A stretch of DNA of 64,000 bases from assembly GCF_027286325.1 (NCBI RefSeq), contig NZ_CP114588.1:1513317-1577316 (forward strand), given 5' to 3'. Shown in pieces: positions 10,305 to 19,890 of this stretch (the first letter of the stretch is position 1; each line of letters opens with the position of its first letter). The stretch comes from Salinivibrio kushneri (lineage in GTDB: Bacteria; Pseudomonadota; Gammaproteobacteria; Enterobacterales; Vibrionaceae). A program made the position numbers and the translations under genes. Under the pieces are notes generated by a model, which did not search any database, had not been told where the DNA came from, and saw only the letters and a program-made list of their open reading frames with translations.

Positions 10305-10393
10305 TGCTCCTCCTGATGATATTTTTTATTTAGTGACCTCTAATGTAAAATAGTCACCCATCAAGACTTGTGCGAGTGTAATGTCTACCTTTA

Positions 10394-10407
10394 TTGACTA
10401 CGATCAA
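10394..10407. promoter_or_regulatory. FNR-type site upstream of ccp
   Basis: TTGACTACGATCAA matches the FNR consensus TTGAT-N4-ATCAA at 9 of 10 positions. It is centred about 96 bases before the ccp start and abuts the ndh terminator. Confidence 0.5.
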
Positions 10408-10432
10408 AAAGACCGAGGCATGCCCCGGTCTT
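10408..10432 (-). terminator. Terminator of ndh
   Basis: On the minus strand AAGACCG pairs with CGGTCTT around an inner GGC/GCC, followed by TTTTTG. It lies 38 bases beyond the ndh stop codon. Confidence 0.75.
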
Positions 10433-10470
10433 ATCATTTTATTTCGCGGTGCCTGATTCAGGCACCCCTT

Positions 10471-11760
10471 TTAGTGCAACTTCAGACTTGGACGCAATAC
10501 GCGGTTAATCCGTCCAACCAGCATCATCAAGCCAGTTTTGACATAACCGTGCAAGGCAATTTGGTGCATCCGGTACAGCGAGATATAAACCATGCGAGCA
10601 ATGCGGCCTTCGATCATCATCGAGCCTTTGGTCAGGTTGCCCATCAAGCTACCCACGGTAGAAAAGCGGCTGAGTGAGACTAACGAACCGTGATCTTTAA
10701 AGACATACGGTTTGAGTTCACGTCCATTCAACTTCGCCACAATGTTACTAAAACAGCGACTCGCCATCTGGTGGGCAGATTGCGCGCGTGGTGGCACTTT
10801 GCTGCCATCTTCTTGTGTACACGCCGCGCAGTCACCAATCACAAAGATGTTTTCGTCACGGGTGGTCTGCAAGGTGTTTTCTACTTCTAGCTGATTGATA
10901 CGGTTGGTTTCTAAACCGGCAATATCTTTCAAAAAGTCAGGGGCTTTAATGCCTGCTGCCCACACCATAATATCGGCATGGATGCGCTCGCCTTCTTTGG
11001 TTTCCAGCCCTTCCTCATCGGCCTTGGTGACAAAGGTATTGGTTTTTACCTTCACACCTAGTTTCAATAGCTCCTGGTGTGCGGCACTAGAAATACGTGG
11101 CGGCAGCGCGGGCAAGATCCGCTCACCGGCTTCAACCAAGGTCACGTTTAGTTTCGAGTTATCGAGGTCACGGAAACCATAGTTACGCAACTCTTTAATC
11201 GCATTGTGTAGCTCGGCAGACAGCTCTACCCCTGTCGCGCCCGCCCCCACAATGGCGATATCCACGCTCCCCTGGCCGTGCTTGGCATGCAAGCGCATAA
11301 ACTCGTTGTTCATCTCACGACGGAAACGATGCGCCTGTTTGGGGTTGTCGAGGAAAATACAATTGTCCCGTACCCCTGGGGTGTTGAAATCGTTCGAGGT
11401 TGAGCCAATCGCCATCACTAAGATGTCGTATTCCAGCTCACGCTCAGGCATCAACAGTTCGTTGTTTTCATCATACATGGGTGCGAGGGTGATCACTTTC
11501 TGGTCACGATCAATGTCCCACAGCGTGCCCATTTGGAAATCAAAGCCATGGTTTTTCGCGTGGGCACGATAGCTCAGTGCATCGACGCCCTCGTCCATTG
11601 AACCGGTCGCCACTTCGTGTAATAACGGTTTCCAAAGGTGGCTGCTATTTTTATCCACCAAGGTGATCTCGGCTCGACGTTTTCGGCCTAACGTTCGGCC
11701 TAGCTTGGTCGCAAGCTCAAGCCCGCCTGCACCGCCACCGACAACGATAATTTTGGTCAC
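10471..11760 (-). CDS. ndh: Type II NADH dehydrogenase (NADH:quinone oxidoreductase)
   Basis: Peripheral membrane FAD enzyme that passes electrons from NADH to quinone without pumping protons, 429 residues. FAD dinucleotide-binding motif [15 protein letters not shown] at residues 6-20, NADH-binding motif [14 protein letters not shown] mid-protein, and the [12 protein letters not shown] motif (here [13 protein letters not shown]). The C-terminal amphipathic region ([19 protein letters not shown]) is the membrane-binding segment seen in Ndh. Start is GTG 11760 with AAGGA upstream. In enterics ndh also follows ycfP in the same order, which is kept here with a 260-base gap. Confidence 0.96.
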   Translation of the reverse strand: MTKIIVVGGGAGGLELATKLGRTLGRKRRAEITLVDKNSSHLWKPLLHEVATGSMDEGVDALSYRAHAKNHGFDFQMGTLWDIDRDQKVITLAPMYDENNELLMPERELEYDILVMAIGSTSNDFNTPGVRDNCIFLDNPKQAHRFRREMNNEFMRLHAKHGQGSVDIAIVGAGATGVELSAELHNAIKELRNYGFRDLDNSKLNVTLVEAGERILPALPPRISSAAHQELLKLGVKVKTNTFVTKADEEGLETKEGERIHADIMVWAAGIKAPDFLKDIAGLETNRINQLEVENTLQTTRDENIFVIGDCAACTQEDGSKVPPRAQSAHQMASRCFSNIVAKLNGRELKPYVFKDHGSLVSLSRFSTVGSLMGNLTKGSMMIEGRIARMVYISLYRMHQIALHGYVKTGLMMLVGRINRVLRPSLKLH

Positions 11761-11991
11761 TTCTACATCCTTACCTAACTAAAAAATACACGCTAGCCGC
11801 CCATCGGCGACTGGCTAAAACTGGCACTCATTGGTGTTTTGTCAGTAACTAACAACACCTGTTGCGTATTCTGCGTTCTTTTTTATTGGGTTGTTCGTCA
11901 ACGCAAGACTCTATTTTGCCGTAAAACGACAATTACTTCGAGCCTTGTCTACGCTTAATTAATGGATTACATGTAGGAAAATTACACCAAA

Positions 11992-12016
11992 TGCTCGCAA
12001 AATAGCATTGCGAGCA
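11992..12016 (-). terminator. Possible terminator after ycfP
   Basis: TGCTCGCAA / TTGCGAGCA, a perfect 9-bp inverted repeat with a 7-base loop, lies just beyond the ycfP stop. The following minus-strand tract (ATTTGG) is a poor T-run, so termination may be weak. Confidence 0.45.
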
Positions 12017-12022
12017 CCGGGG

Positions 12023-12565
12023 TTAAGCAGATTGTTTAAACTGGGCGATGGCTTGGAGGTGGGCGGAGAGGTTTTTGAACTTATGGCTTTGTTTTTCATC
12101 CCAACGTACGGGATAAAACGGAGACAACAGGTGATAACTGCGTTGACTGTCTAGCACCTCATCTTCACGCGATAAGATGACTAATGCACGCCGCTGATTA
12201 CGCTGGCGAAAGTCAGCCACGCATTTAGTGGCGATATCTTCATACTCTTCTGGACGGTCGATTTTGCCCTGCATATTCTCGTAAGGATGCAGATTGGGGT
12301 TAATCATCACCTGCTTAATACCGCACAAAAAGCCAATGCGCTCAGACCAATAAGCACCCAAGCCGACACCGCAGATCAAAGGGTCTGGATCGCTACTCGC
12401 GTCAATTTGAGTCTGAACCTGTTTCAGCAGATGTTGCATATCGTGCTTAGGGTGCATGGTGCTGTAGTTGATAGTGCGGACATCGTCATCGACAAATTGA
12501 AGCTGCAGCACTTTTTCATGGTTGCCTGGGCTAGTGGCATCGAAACCGTGAAGGTATATGATCAT
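12023..12565 (-). CDS. ycfP: YcfP, UPF0227 alpha/beta-hydrolase-fold protein
   Basis: 180 residues, function not established. It is collinear with enteric Ycf[64 protein letters not shown] and [10 protein letters not shown]. The nucleophile elbow reads GVGLG, so the usual serine is a glycine; this also holds for the E. coli protein, so it is a family trait rather than decay. Member of the conserved hinT-ycfL-lpoB-thiK-(nagZ)-ycfP-ndh cluster. ATG 12565 with AAGGA upstream. Confidence 0.9.
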   Translation of the reverse strand: MIIYLHGFDATSPGNHEKVLQLQFVDDDVRTINYSTMHPKHDMQHLLKQVQTQIDASSDPDPLICGVGLGAYWSERIGFLCGIKQVMINPNLHPYENMQGKIDRPEEYEDIATKCVADFRQRNQRRALVILSREDEVLDSQRSYHLLSPFYPVRWDEKQSHKFKNLSAHLQAIAQFKQSA

Positions 12566-12737
12566 GTAAAGCCATCCTTGGTTGTCGCGGAGCTGTGACC
12601 CTTATCAATAGCATAGCCCTCCAGACAGAAAAATGAGCAAGATCACCCTAGGGTATTTGACCCGCGATGATTTCGGTACCTCGTCTCGATAATAAGATAA
12701 CGCCACCGGCTCCAGTCACCATTGCTCTAAGTCACAA

Positions 12738-13583
12738 TCAACGGCTCATTTCACTCAAGCGTGTTTGCCACTCATTCAGGCTTTCCACTAAGCGGTTACG
12801 TTGCTCGTCATCCAAGCTGCGATCTAGGCGCAACAACCAATCCAGTCGCCGCGAACGGTATATGGCCATTTCGGTCTCTGTGTCTGGCCCAGCTCGCCAC
12901 GCCACCACATCGTCCACCCATTGAGACAACGCCGCTTCGGTATCCATTGATTGTCTATTATTGATAATATCAAATAGGCGACTGACTAACCGCTCTCGTA
13001 CTTGACGGAACGTCGGCATTGCTGCTTGTTGGTATTGCGCCATTTCGGCGAAGAGCGGCTGCTGATCGCGGTCGGTATCACCCACCCACTCTTCGGTATC
13101 TTCTTCTAAGTCATCCCGCTGATAGGCAAACTGCTCATCCTCCGAACGCTTGGCGCGGCGCTGGGTAGCTTGCTCAATTTCCTCTTCCAGCCACTGCGTC
13201 AGTGCTTGCGCTTGCTTATCGTCAAAACTGTCAAGTAAACGTGCGGTGGCGGGCACAAAAGCCTGTAACGTCGCGCGAATTCTCTCTTTCACCGCGTCTT
13301 GATGCGCGCGCAATTGCGACATGGTTTGTCGCTCGGTACTTTGTGTAGCGATAAGCCCTAGCCGCTCAGCAATCGCCGGTAATTCGTGAGTGCGGTGCCA
13401 TTGTTGAATCGTGTCGAGATCGGCTTTGACTTGCCGAGATTGCTCAGGGCGTAAATTGACAATATCGTCAATGTAGTAATGAATCCAAAACGGCAAGGTG
13501 TTGTAGGCCAGCTCTGTGGTACAGCCCACCAACAAGAGTAAACAGCCAACTAACCACCCTGTTCGACAACCTTGTTTGACCAT
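12738..13583 (-). CDS. DUF6279-like lipoprotein
   Basis: About 281 residues. Type II signal peptide with lipobox LLLLVGCTT, then YNTLPFWIHYYIDDIVNLRPEQ, followed by a long acidic, arginine- and glutamine-rich helical body. Proteins with this start ('lipoprotein, two-helix, YxxLPxWxxxYID') are common unknowns in gammaproteobacteria. The ATG at 13583 has a strong GGAGGAAGGG directly upstream; the in-frame TTG at 13601 would overlap thiK. It occupies the position where nagZ stands in enterics between thiK and ycfP. Function unknown. Confidence 0.75.
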   Translation of the reverse strand: MVKQGCRTGWLVGCLLLLVGCTTELAYNTLPFWIHYYIDDIVNLRPEQSRQVKADLDTIQQWHRTHELPAIAERLGLIATQSTERQTMSQLRAHQDAVKERIRATLQAFVPATARLLDSFDDKQAQALTQWLEEEIEQATQRRAKRSEDEQFAYQRDDLEEDTEEWVGDTDRDQQPLFAEMAQYQQAAMPTFRQVRERLVSRLFDIINNRQSMDTEAALSQWVDDVVAWRAGPDTETEMAIYRSRRLDWLLRLDRSLDDEQRNRLVESLNEWQTRLSEMSR

Positions 13584-13601
13584 CCCTTCCTCCGTGTTCA
13601 A

Positions 13602-14465
13602 TTAGCCTCGCCTTTGCGCCGCCAGCTGTTCAAAAAGCTGATTAGCCGCCTCTTTATAGGCCGGTAGCCGATACAACTTCGCACCTACCTCATACCAGCA
13701 TAGCGCCAGATAGTCGGCAAACGGCAACCACGCCAACACGCGCTTGCGCACGGCCTCTATCGTCTTTATCTGCTGCTTGGCACAGTAAGCTTCAATCACC
13801 TTATCGGGTTGAAGACCATTGGCACGACAAAACAGCGCAATATCAAGGTGCGCATCGGCCGTGCGTGCATACTCCCAATCGAGCACTACCGCATCGCGGC
13901 TGGGCGTCATTACAACGTTGTAAGCGCCCAGATCCATATGACACACCACCGGGATGTCGCCCCGCTCGGCAGGTCGCTGCGCGATTACCCAGGCTTTAAT
14001 ATCCTCTAGATGACGCATGTTCGCGGCTGAAAGCTGCCGCTCATAATGTTGGCATTGTGCCTCAACGGATGCATTTTCAACTTCAACCGGTAATTGGTGT
14101 ATACGAACCAACAGGTCAATTAAGATCGCTGTGTAATCATCGTTGCACTGATCAAGTGGCTGACCTGGCACCCAGGGCACCAGTAAGCCTTCTGCCAACA
14201 GCGCAATCGGCTGGGGTGCCAACCCGTAATTGGCAGCCAAGGATTGTGCAGTTGCTTCGCGGGAACGATCGATGTCAAACGCCCTGACCGCTTGACTATT
14301 AGGACGCCATACACTCTTTCCACCGTGAGAATCGGTGATGCGCCAACAACGATTGGTCAAACCGGCGGCCAGTGGCTCAGTGTGGGTAATTTCTGTCGGT
14401 TTGGCGTAAAAGCGGCTCAGGGCCGTGTTAATTGGCGCGTCGAGCGCCGATGACCCATCACTCAC
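13602..14465 (-). CDS. thiK: Thiamine kinase ThiK (APH-fold phosphotransferase)
   Basis: Phosphorylates salvaged thiamine to thiamine monophosphate; member of the aminoglycoside-phosphotransferase/choline-kinase fold. Seen: the N-lobe loop LAAGLTNRCWRI, the catalytic loop VCHMDLGAYNVV (HxDxxxxN) and the metal-binding LDWEYA. Assignment rests on this fold plus position after lpoB, as in enterics. No ATG is available. GTG 14465 overlaps the lpoB stop by 8 bases and has AAGGGG 12 bases upstream; TTG 14495 is an alternative that would add 10 residues. Confidence 0.82.
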   Translation of the reverse strand: MSDGSSALDAPINTALSRFYAKPTEITHTEPLAAGLTNRCWRITDSHGGKSVWRPNSQAVRAFDIDRSREATAQSLAANYGLAPQPIALLAEGLLVPWVPGQPLDQCNDDYTAILIDLLVRIHQLPVEVENASVEAQCQHYERQLSAANMRHLEDIKAWVIAQRPAERGDIPVVCHMDLGAYNVVMTPSRDAVVLDWEYARTADAHLDIALFCRANGLQPDKVIEAYCAKQQIKTIEAVRKRVLAWLPFADYLALCWYEVGAKLYRLPAYKEAANQLFEQLAAQRRG

Positions 14466-15078
14466 TGACAAACGTCTCAACCCCTTGCCACGCAATCACT
14501 CCTGAGTGTAAGTCCATCAGTTGCAAGCGCAGATGATACGGGCTGCCAGCCGTTATTTTGCCACTCAGCTGATACTCAGCACCCAGCATTCGCCCATATT
14601 GAACAATGGTAGACGGGTCGACCAATGCTTGGTTTTGCGCAAGCCCAAGTGACTGACGCACCGCTTGTACTCTCGTGTCAGGCACTGGCGTAATGCGACC
14701 AGCACTGACTAACCCTGCTTTAAGCTGCTCGGAGTACGTCTGTGTCGGAAAGTAATGATTACTCAGATTTTGAATAGGCTGCACGAGGGTGACGGGGGAC
14801 GATTGCAGAGGCTGGCTATCAAGTAGCCCACTTACCGCCGCATGCATTGCCTGATCCAAGCTCCGGTGTGGCCGACCAGAGGGAGTTGTTGTCTGTGAGT
14901 TCTGCGCCCCCGGTTGATAAACCGGTTGTGTACGTGGCGCACAGCCAACCACGCTCAGTACGAAAAACGTCATGACCAGTAAGGTGAGCGGTGAACGCTG
15001 TCGCAGTGAAGACTGTCGCAGTGAAGACTGTCGCCCCGACAATGGCATGGGTAGAGAAACAAAGCGGACAAGTGCCAT
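14458..15078 (-). CDS. lpoB: LpoB, outer-membrane lipoprotein activator of PBP1B
   Basis: About 206 residues. The signal peptide ends in a lipobox SVVGCAP, followed by a proline/glutamine/threonine-rich linker, then the LpoB fold (VTLVQPIQNLSNHYF, GRMLGAEYQLSGKI, LRLQLMDLHSGVIAWQG). The family stimulates the glycosyltransferase and transpeptidase of PBP1B by reaching through the peptidoglycan. The N-region before the signal core is unusually long and contains a duplicated pentapeptide RQSSL encoded by a 15-bp tandem repeat. ATG 15078 has GAGG 14 bases upstream. Confidence 0.85.
   Translation of the reverse strand: MALVRFVSLPMPLSGRQSSLRQSSLRQRSPLTLLVMTFFVLSVVGCAPRTQPVYQPGAQNSQTTTPSGRPHRSLDQAMHAAVSGLLDSQPLQSSPVTLVQPIQNLSNHYFPTQTYSEQLKAGLVSAGRITPVPDTRVQAVRQSLGLAQNQALVDPSTIVQYGRMLGAEYQLSGKITAGSPYHLRLQLMDLHSGVIAWQGVETFVSE
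14998..15035. repeat. 15-bp tandem repeat in the lpoB signal region
   Basis: The unit CTGTCGCAGTGAAGA occurs twice without mismatch, plus 8 further bases. In frame with lpoB it encodes repeated RQSSL just before the hydrophobic core of the signal peptide. Confidence 0.9.
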
Positions 15079-15128
15079 TATGTTATTTCCTCAACAATAG
15101 TATGAGCCTCCCGGATTAAGGAGGCGCG

Positions 15129-15506
15129 CTAATGGACGATCACCATGCGGTACTGGGTCGCACTCGCGGTAGGCACCGGAGTATTGATACGTTTAGAGGC
15201 CTTCGCAGGCAACGAAATGCGCTGCCACTCAGACGGCGAAGCCTCTATTTGTAGTCCTTGTTTGTCGTACCAGTAGAAACGGTACCGCATCCACTGAGAA
15301 TGTTGGCTACGATTAATCAGTGTTAAACAGGTTTGTTGCACCGCCTTCGCATCGGCACACGCCCGCCGCTTAACCTCGAGGGCCTGCGCCAGTGCATCAT
15401 CCGAAAAAACCACAGATTGTCCCGGTGTGACAGAAAGAGATGGCTTGCCGGTGGCACATCCAGCCAACAGACTCAGGGTTGCCAGTAAACACAGCCATTG
15501 ACTCAT
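15129..15506 (-). CDS. ycfL: YcfL-family lipoprotein
   Basis: 125 residues, secreted lipoprotein with lipobox SLLAGCAT near residue 17. The mature part has the YcfL/DUF1425 pattern: a central LINRSQHSQWMRYRFYWYDKQGLQI then PSEWQRISLPAKAS and a short C-terminal strand (YRMVIVH). Two cysteines (CADAK, TCLTL) in the mature part may form a disulfide. The conserved partner of lpoB in this cluster; exact role unknown. ATG 15506 with GAGGGTGAG. Confidence 0.87.
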   Translation of the reverse strand: MSQWLCLLATLSLLAGCATGKPSLSVTPGQSVVFSDDALAQALEVKRRACADAKAVQQTCLTLINRSQHSQWMRYRFYWYDKQGLQIEASPSEWQRISLPAKASKRINTPVPTASATQYRMVIVH

Positions 15507-15534
15507 ACGCTCACCCTCTTAACGCTTATCGCAA

Positions 15535-15885
15535 CTAACCAACCACCATCGGCCCCAACGCACGGCCACCGACTAGATGCATATGAATATGGTAAACCTC
15601 TTGCCCACCATGTTGATTACAATTCATGATCAAGCGGTAACCGTCTTCGGCGATCCCTTCGTCAGCCGCTAACTTTTTCGCCACGGTAATCATACGTCCC
15701 AGTGCAAGCTCGTCATCGGTATCCACATCGTTGGTGGTCGGAATCAACTTATTGGGCACCACCAAGATATGCACAGGGGCACGCGGGTTGATATCGCGAA
15801 AGGCGGTCACGAGTTCATCCTGATACAAAACATCCGCGGGGATTTCTTTACGAATGATTTTGCTAAAAATTGTTTCTTCCGCCAT
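15535..15885 (-). CDS. hinT: HinT, HIT-family purine nucleoside phosphoramidase
   Basis: 116 residues. Hydrolyses AMP-lysine and related phosphoramidates in the cytoplasm. The N-terminus [20 protein letters not shown] and the histidine triad [10 protein letters not shown] at about 99-108 are diagnostic, as is the C-terminal G-R-A-L-G-P region. GGGAG lies 6 bases before ATG 15885. First gene of the minus-strand cluster running to ndh. Confidence 0.96.
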   Translation of the reverse strand: MAEETIFSKIIRKEIPADVLYQDELVTAFRDINPRAPVHILVVPNKLIPTTNDVDTDDELALGRMITVAKKLAADEGIAEDGYRLIMNCNQHGGQEVYHIHMHLVGGRALGPMVVG

Positions 15886-16088
15886 GGTCCACTCCCTTTT
15901 ATTGTTGTTTACCGCGCCAAGTATGCGGCAGCCCTACTTGAAGGGCAATACGCTGACTGTGCTAATGTACAACAATTACGTCAACATCCGGTTAAAACTT
16001 GGTTAATCTCCTTAAACAATCAGGGGCTGAATCAAGTAATCGATTGCGTTACCATAGCGACAATGCCTTGACATGTAAGGATCACAGC

Positions 16089-17444
16089 ATGACCACCCTA
16101 TTATTTAAGAATGTCTCCGTTGTCAACGAAGGACAAGTTGTTGAAACGGACGTCCTCATTGAGCATGGCCGAATCAGCCAAATCGCCCAAGATATCAGTG
16201 CTCCCGCCGCGGCCGATTGCCGCGTGATTGATGCCACCGGCAAGCACCTCCTCCCAGGAATGATTGACGACCAAGTGCACTTTCGTGAGCCCGGCTTCCC
16301 GAAGAAAGGCACCATCGCCACCGAATCCAAAGCCGCTGTGGCGGGAGGCATTACCACCTACATGGAAATGCCTAACGTTAACCCACCTACCACGACGCTA
16401 GAGGCGCTGGAAGAAAAATACCAACGCGCGGCACAATCCAGCCATGCCAACTACGCGTTTTATCTCGGAGCTACCAACGACAATATTGACGAAATCCGTC
16501 GTTTAGACCCAAATAGTGCCTGTGGGGTAAAAGTGTTTATGGGCGCCTCCACCGGCAATATGCTGGTCAATGACCCAGAGACACTGAACGCCATTTTCGC
16601 TGATTGTCCCACGCTGATCGCGACCCATTGTGAAGACACCCCCATGATCAGCGAGCTTGAGAGCATTTACCGTGAAAAGTATGGCGACGACGTACCGATT
16701 GACGCTCATGCCCATATTCGCTCAAAAGAGGCATGCTTAAAATCTTCACAACTGGCGGTCAATTTGGCTAAAAAACACGGTACACGCTTACACGTGCTGC
16801 ACTTGACCACCGAAGATGAGCTGTATCAGTTTGAGCCAGCCAAAACGCTCGAAGCCCTGCAGCAAAAACAGATCACCGCGGAAGCCTGTGTGCATCACCT
16901 GTTTTTCAATCGCGATGATTACGCGACCAAAGGCACTTTGATCAAATGTAATCCAGCGATCAAAGAAGCCCACCATCAGCAAGCGCTGATTCAAGCGGTC
17001 AAAGACGGGGTGATTGATGTGATTGCCACCGATCATGCGCCTCACACGTTTGAAGAAAAACAAAACAGCTATTTCAACGCACCTGCAGGCCTGCCACTTG
17101 TGCAACACGCGTTACAAGTCGCCTTAGAGTTCTATCATCGTGGTATCTTCGATTTGCCTTTGGTGGTGCAAAAAGTCGCACACGCCCCTGCGGTGCGTTA
17201 TCAGGTAAAAGATCGTGGCTTTATCCGTGAAGGGTATTGGGCCGATTTGGTCTTGGTGGATCTCAACCAAACCCAAACAGTTGGCAAAGACAACCTCTTC
17301 TACCAATGCCAATGGTCACCGTTTGACGGCCACACGTTTGGCTCTAGCATTGATATGACCATCGTCAATGGCCAAATCGCCTTTGAGCACGGTCAACACA
17401 GCGAAGAACGCTATTCAACGCGCCTTGAGTTCGACCGTCAGTAA
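16089..17444 (+). CDS. Dihydroorotase, class with variant metal motif
   Basis: Cyclises N-carbamoyl-aspartate to dihydroorotate in pyrimidine synthesis; 451 residues, amidohydrolase fold. Where most relatives have HxH after PGxID, this one has D61-Q62-V63-H64-FREPG. The other ligands look intact: the carboxylated lysine in GVKVFMGAS, histidines in IATHCED and HVLHLTT, and the aspartate in ATDHAPHTFEEK. This Q-V-H form is known to me from Bacteroidetes-type dihydroorotases. ATG 16089 has AAGGA at 11 bases; the reading frame extends upstream without an SD. It stands alone, and a second PyrC elsewhere is possible. Confidence 0.88.
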   Translation: MTTLLFKNVSVVNEGQVVETDVLIEHGRISQIAQDISAPAAADCRVIDATGKHLLPGMIDDQVHFREPGFPKKGTIATESKAAVAGGITTYMEMPNVNPPTTTLEALEEKYQRAAQSSHANYAFYLGATNDNIDEIRRLDPNSACGVKVFMGASTGNMLVNDPETLNAIFADCPTLIATHCEDTPMISELESIYREKYGDDVPIDAHAHIRSKEACLKSSQLAVNLAKKHGTRLHVLHLTTEDELYQFEPAKTLEALQQKQITAEACVHHLFFNRDDYATKGTLIKCNPAIKEAHHQQALIQAVKDGVIDVIATDHAPHTFEEKQNSYFNAPAGLPLVQHALQVALEFYHRGIFDLPLVVQKVAHAPAVRYQVKDRGFIREGYWADLVLVDLNQTQTVGKDNLFYQCQWSPFDGHTFGSSIDMTIVNGQIAFEHGQHSEERYSTRLEFDRQ

Positions 17445-17471
17445 GTCATTGAACATGCGCGTCTAGCATGC

Positions 17472-17498
17472 ATGCGCGCGACCGTGTGTCGCGCGCAT
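17472..17498 (+). terminator. GC-rich hairpin after the dihydroorotase gene
   Basis: ATGCGCGCGAC and GTCGCGCGCAT form a perfect 11-bp stem with a 5-base loop. The following CTTGTCTCC is only weakly T-rich, so a terminator role is likely but not certain. Confidence 0.5.
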
Positions 17499-18098
17499 CT
17501 TGTCTCCCCTTCCCTTTGCAAGCCATATACGTTAATCGCACTGCTCGGTTTACTCAGCGTCTTCAACGCGAATCAGCCATAGTCACCCCCACGAAAAGAC
17601 AGATATTTCACTGTATAAAGAGTCAACAAGGGTGTTTTTGTCTGACAGGTCAAACTCTGGCATCACAAACCTTGCGTGCAATAACGATTTGCTTTTATAT
17701 CCGGATCGTATATTGTGTGGGTGATATATGGATATTCACGCTGCTTGGTTTCAACACTGGATGATGTTGAAAAGCTGTGTTCGCAAGGAGAGGTAACCTT
17801 AAGCGTCTTTCGGTTATCGCGACACTCGTATCCTACCTCTTCCACTGGCGCAAGCTGTTCATCATGCCTGTTTTGGCTATTGATGAAACGCTCCAGCTGG
17901 CTGATATCCGCATCAGGGCGTGCATTGTGGCTCCGGCCAACAATGACCAACCCAACACGAATGACGGGCGTTTGCGTATAAGTCGCAGACGACCATCCAA
18001 ATCATCGAGTATGTACCGTGTCAACGATACTGAACCAATTCAGCGTCGAAGGCTGTCGGTGACCTCGTGACGTCGAATAATCAACCAGTGAGGTGATG
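17499..18098. other. 600-bp gap without a convincing gene
   Basis: Short open frames on both strands overlap here, but none has a good start, an SD and recognisable sequence. No tRNA-like fold, attC site or permease remnant was seen before the ABC gene. A region around 17700-17760 is AT-rich and could hold the promoter. Confidence 0.5.
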
Positions 18099-19730
18099 AT
18101 GTCTTCATCTGCTTCTAAGCCACTTCTCAGTGTCGAAAACCTGAGTGTGTCATTTACGACCAACGACGGCATGGTCGATGCCGTTAAAAATGTTAGCTTT
18201 GACATCATGCCCGGTGAAACCGTGGCAATCGTTGGTGAGTCAGGGTCGGGCAAATCGGTTTCTAGTAGCGCCGTGATGGGGCTGCTCCCCAATAACGCAC
18301 TGGTTAAGCCAGCCTCTAAAGTGACCTTTAATGACACCAATGTGTTGACGCTATCCACCAAGCAAATTCAGAAGATGCGCGGCGATCGTGTTGCCATGAT
18401 CTTCCAAGAGCCGATGACCTCGCTTAACCCGTACATGCGTGTTGGCGAGCAGTTGACCGAAGCGATTCAGTGTCACCATCGCACCACGGGTGAGAAGGCA
18501 AAACAGCGCATCATCGACTTGCTGAACCTGGTTCACTTGCCTAACCCAACCAGCGCGTTAGAAAAGTATCCGCACGAGTTTTCTGGCGGTCAGCTACAAC
18601 GCATCATGATTGCTATGGCACTGGTTAACGAACCAGATTTGTTGATTGCCGACGAACCAACCACCGCGCTTGATGTGACCGTGCAAGCGGAAGTGCTGAA
18701 TCTGATTGGCGAGCTCCAGCAAAAAATGGGCATGGCCATCATGTTTATTTCGCATGATCTCGGCGTGGTGAAACACCTTGCCGATCGTGTAGTGGTCATG
18801 TGTAAAGGCGAAGTGGTCGAAACCAACGACACCAAAGCCCTGTTCGAGAACCCACAAAAAGATTACACCAAGATGCTGATCGACGCGGTGCCACGTGGCC
18901 GTAAAGAAGCCCCGCAGGACGATGCAGAAAACTTGCTCACCGTGGATAACGTCACCATCAAGTACTTCTTAGGTGCCGACTTCTTTGGTGGCAACAAACG
19001 CTACTTCGAAGCGGTCAGTGATATCAGTTTATCACTGCGTCGCGGCGAAACCTTGGGTATCGTCGGTGAGTCCGGCTCGGGCAAATCAACCCTAGGCCGT
19101 GCGATCATGCGCCTGTTACCCGTGGCTGAAGGTCGCGTTTGTTTTAAAGGCCAAGATATCCACGGGATCAAAAACAGCGAGAACAAAGCACTCTGCCGCG
19201 ACATGCAAATGGTTTTCCAAGACCCGTTTGGCTCCTTGTCACCACGTATGACGGTGGGTGAAATTGTTGCCGAAGGCTTGCGTACGCATTTCCCCGAGTT
19301 GAGTAAAAAAGAACGTTTAGAGCGAGTGAAAGATGCGCTGTATGAGGTGCGTCTAGACACCTCGGCGATCAACCGTTACCCGCACGAGTTTTCCGGCGGT
19401 CAGCGTCAACGTATTGCCATTGCGCGTGCGTTGATTTTGAACCCTGCGTTTATTTTGTTGGATGAGCCAACCTCGGCACTGGACCGCTCCGTACAGCTGA
19501 CCGTCATCGACTTGCTGAAAGATATTCAGAAGCGTCATAACATCGGTTATCTTTTTATCAGCCACGATTTGAGTGTGGTTCGCGCCCTCTCCGATCGGGT
19601 GATGGTGATGCAAAAAGGGAAAGTGATGGAAGCCGGTACGCCAGAAGAGATCTTCCACCACCCGCAAAACGAGTACACGCGTAACCTGATTGCTGCCTCG
19701 TTCGACCTTGCGGAAGAGGAAGTGGCCTAG
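18099..19730 (+). CDS. Peptide/nickel-type ABC transporter, double ATP-binding protein (YejF-like)
   Basis: 543-residue fusion of two ATPase domains of the oligopeptide transporter family. Domain 1 (about 8-260): Walker A GESGSGKS, signature [17 protein letters not shown] and switch HDLG. Domain 2 (about 280-540): [28 protein letters not shown] and HDLS. Each domain ends with the OPP-specific C-terminal stretch ([29 protein letters not shown]). Such proteins power YejABEF-like peptide importers, but no binding protein or permease gene lies nearby. ATG 18099 with GAGG 5 bases upstream. Confidence 0.88.
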   Translation: MSSSASKPLLSVENLSVSFTTNDGMVDAVKNVSFDIMPGETVAIVGESGSGKSVSSSAVMGLLPNNALVKPASKVTFNDTNVLTLSTKQIQKMRGDRVAMIFQEPMTSLNPYMRVGEQLTEAIQCHHRTTGEKAKQRIIDLLNLVHLPNPTSALEKYPHEFSGGQLQRIMIAMALVNEPDLLIADEPTTALDVTVQAEVLNLIGELQQKMGMAIMFISHDLGVVKHLADRVVVMCKGEVVETNDTKALFENPQKDYTKMLIDAVPRGRKEAPQDDAENLLTVDNVTIKYFLGADFFGGNKRYFEAVSDISLSLRRGETLGIVGESGSGKSTLGRAIMRLLPVAEGRVCFKGQDIHGIKNSENKALCRDMQMVFQDPFGSLSPRMTVGEIVAEGLRTHFPELSKKERLERVKDALYEVRLDTSAINRYPHEFSGGQRQRIAIARALILNPAFILLDEPTSALDRSVQLTVIDLLKDIQKRHNIGYLFISHDLSVVRALSDRVMVMQKGKVMEAGTPEEIFHHPQNEYTRNLIAASFDLAEEEVA

Positions 19731-19772
19731 CCCACGCTGTAACGTCTTTACGCGTTACTCCATCTAATAGAC

Positions 19773-19803
19773 AAAAAATGCGCCAATTTGGCGCATTTTT
19801 TTA
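19773..19803. terminator. Bidirectional terminator
   Basis: AAAAAATGCGCC / GGCGCATTTTTTT with an AATTT loop, between the converging ABC gene and the fumarase gene. Confidence 0.92.
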
Positions 19804-19890
19804 TGGTTTCTATCCACTTAAACGCTGCTCGACGTAACGCCTTGTTGTTCACGCAAGCTGGCGTTAAGCCGAACAGGCCAAATTAACGGA

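Noticed and set aside
11204..11572. 122-codon plus-strand frame opposite ndh
   Set aside because: Antisense shadow of ndh caused by its codon bias; no RBS or homology.
12023..12565. YcfP as an inactivated hydrolase because its nucleophile Ser is Gly
   Set aside because: The E. coli protein has the same GVGLG, so it is a family trait and not decay of this copy.
17663..17950. 95-codon minus-strand open frame in the gap before the ABC gene
   Set aside because: No SD, several other frames overlap it on both strands, composition is not gene-like and nothing in the product is recognisable.
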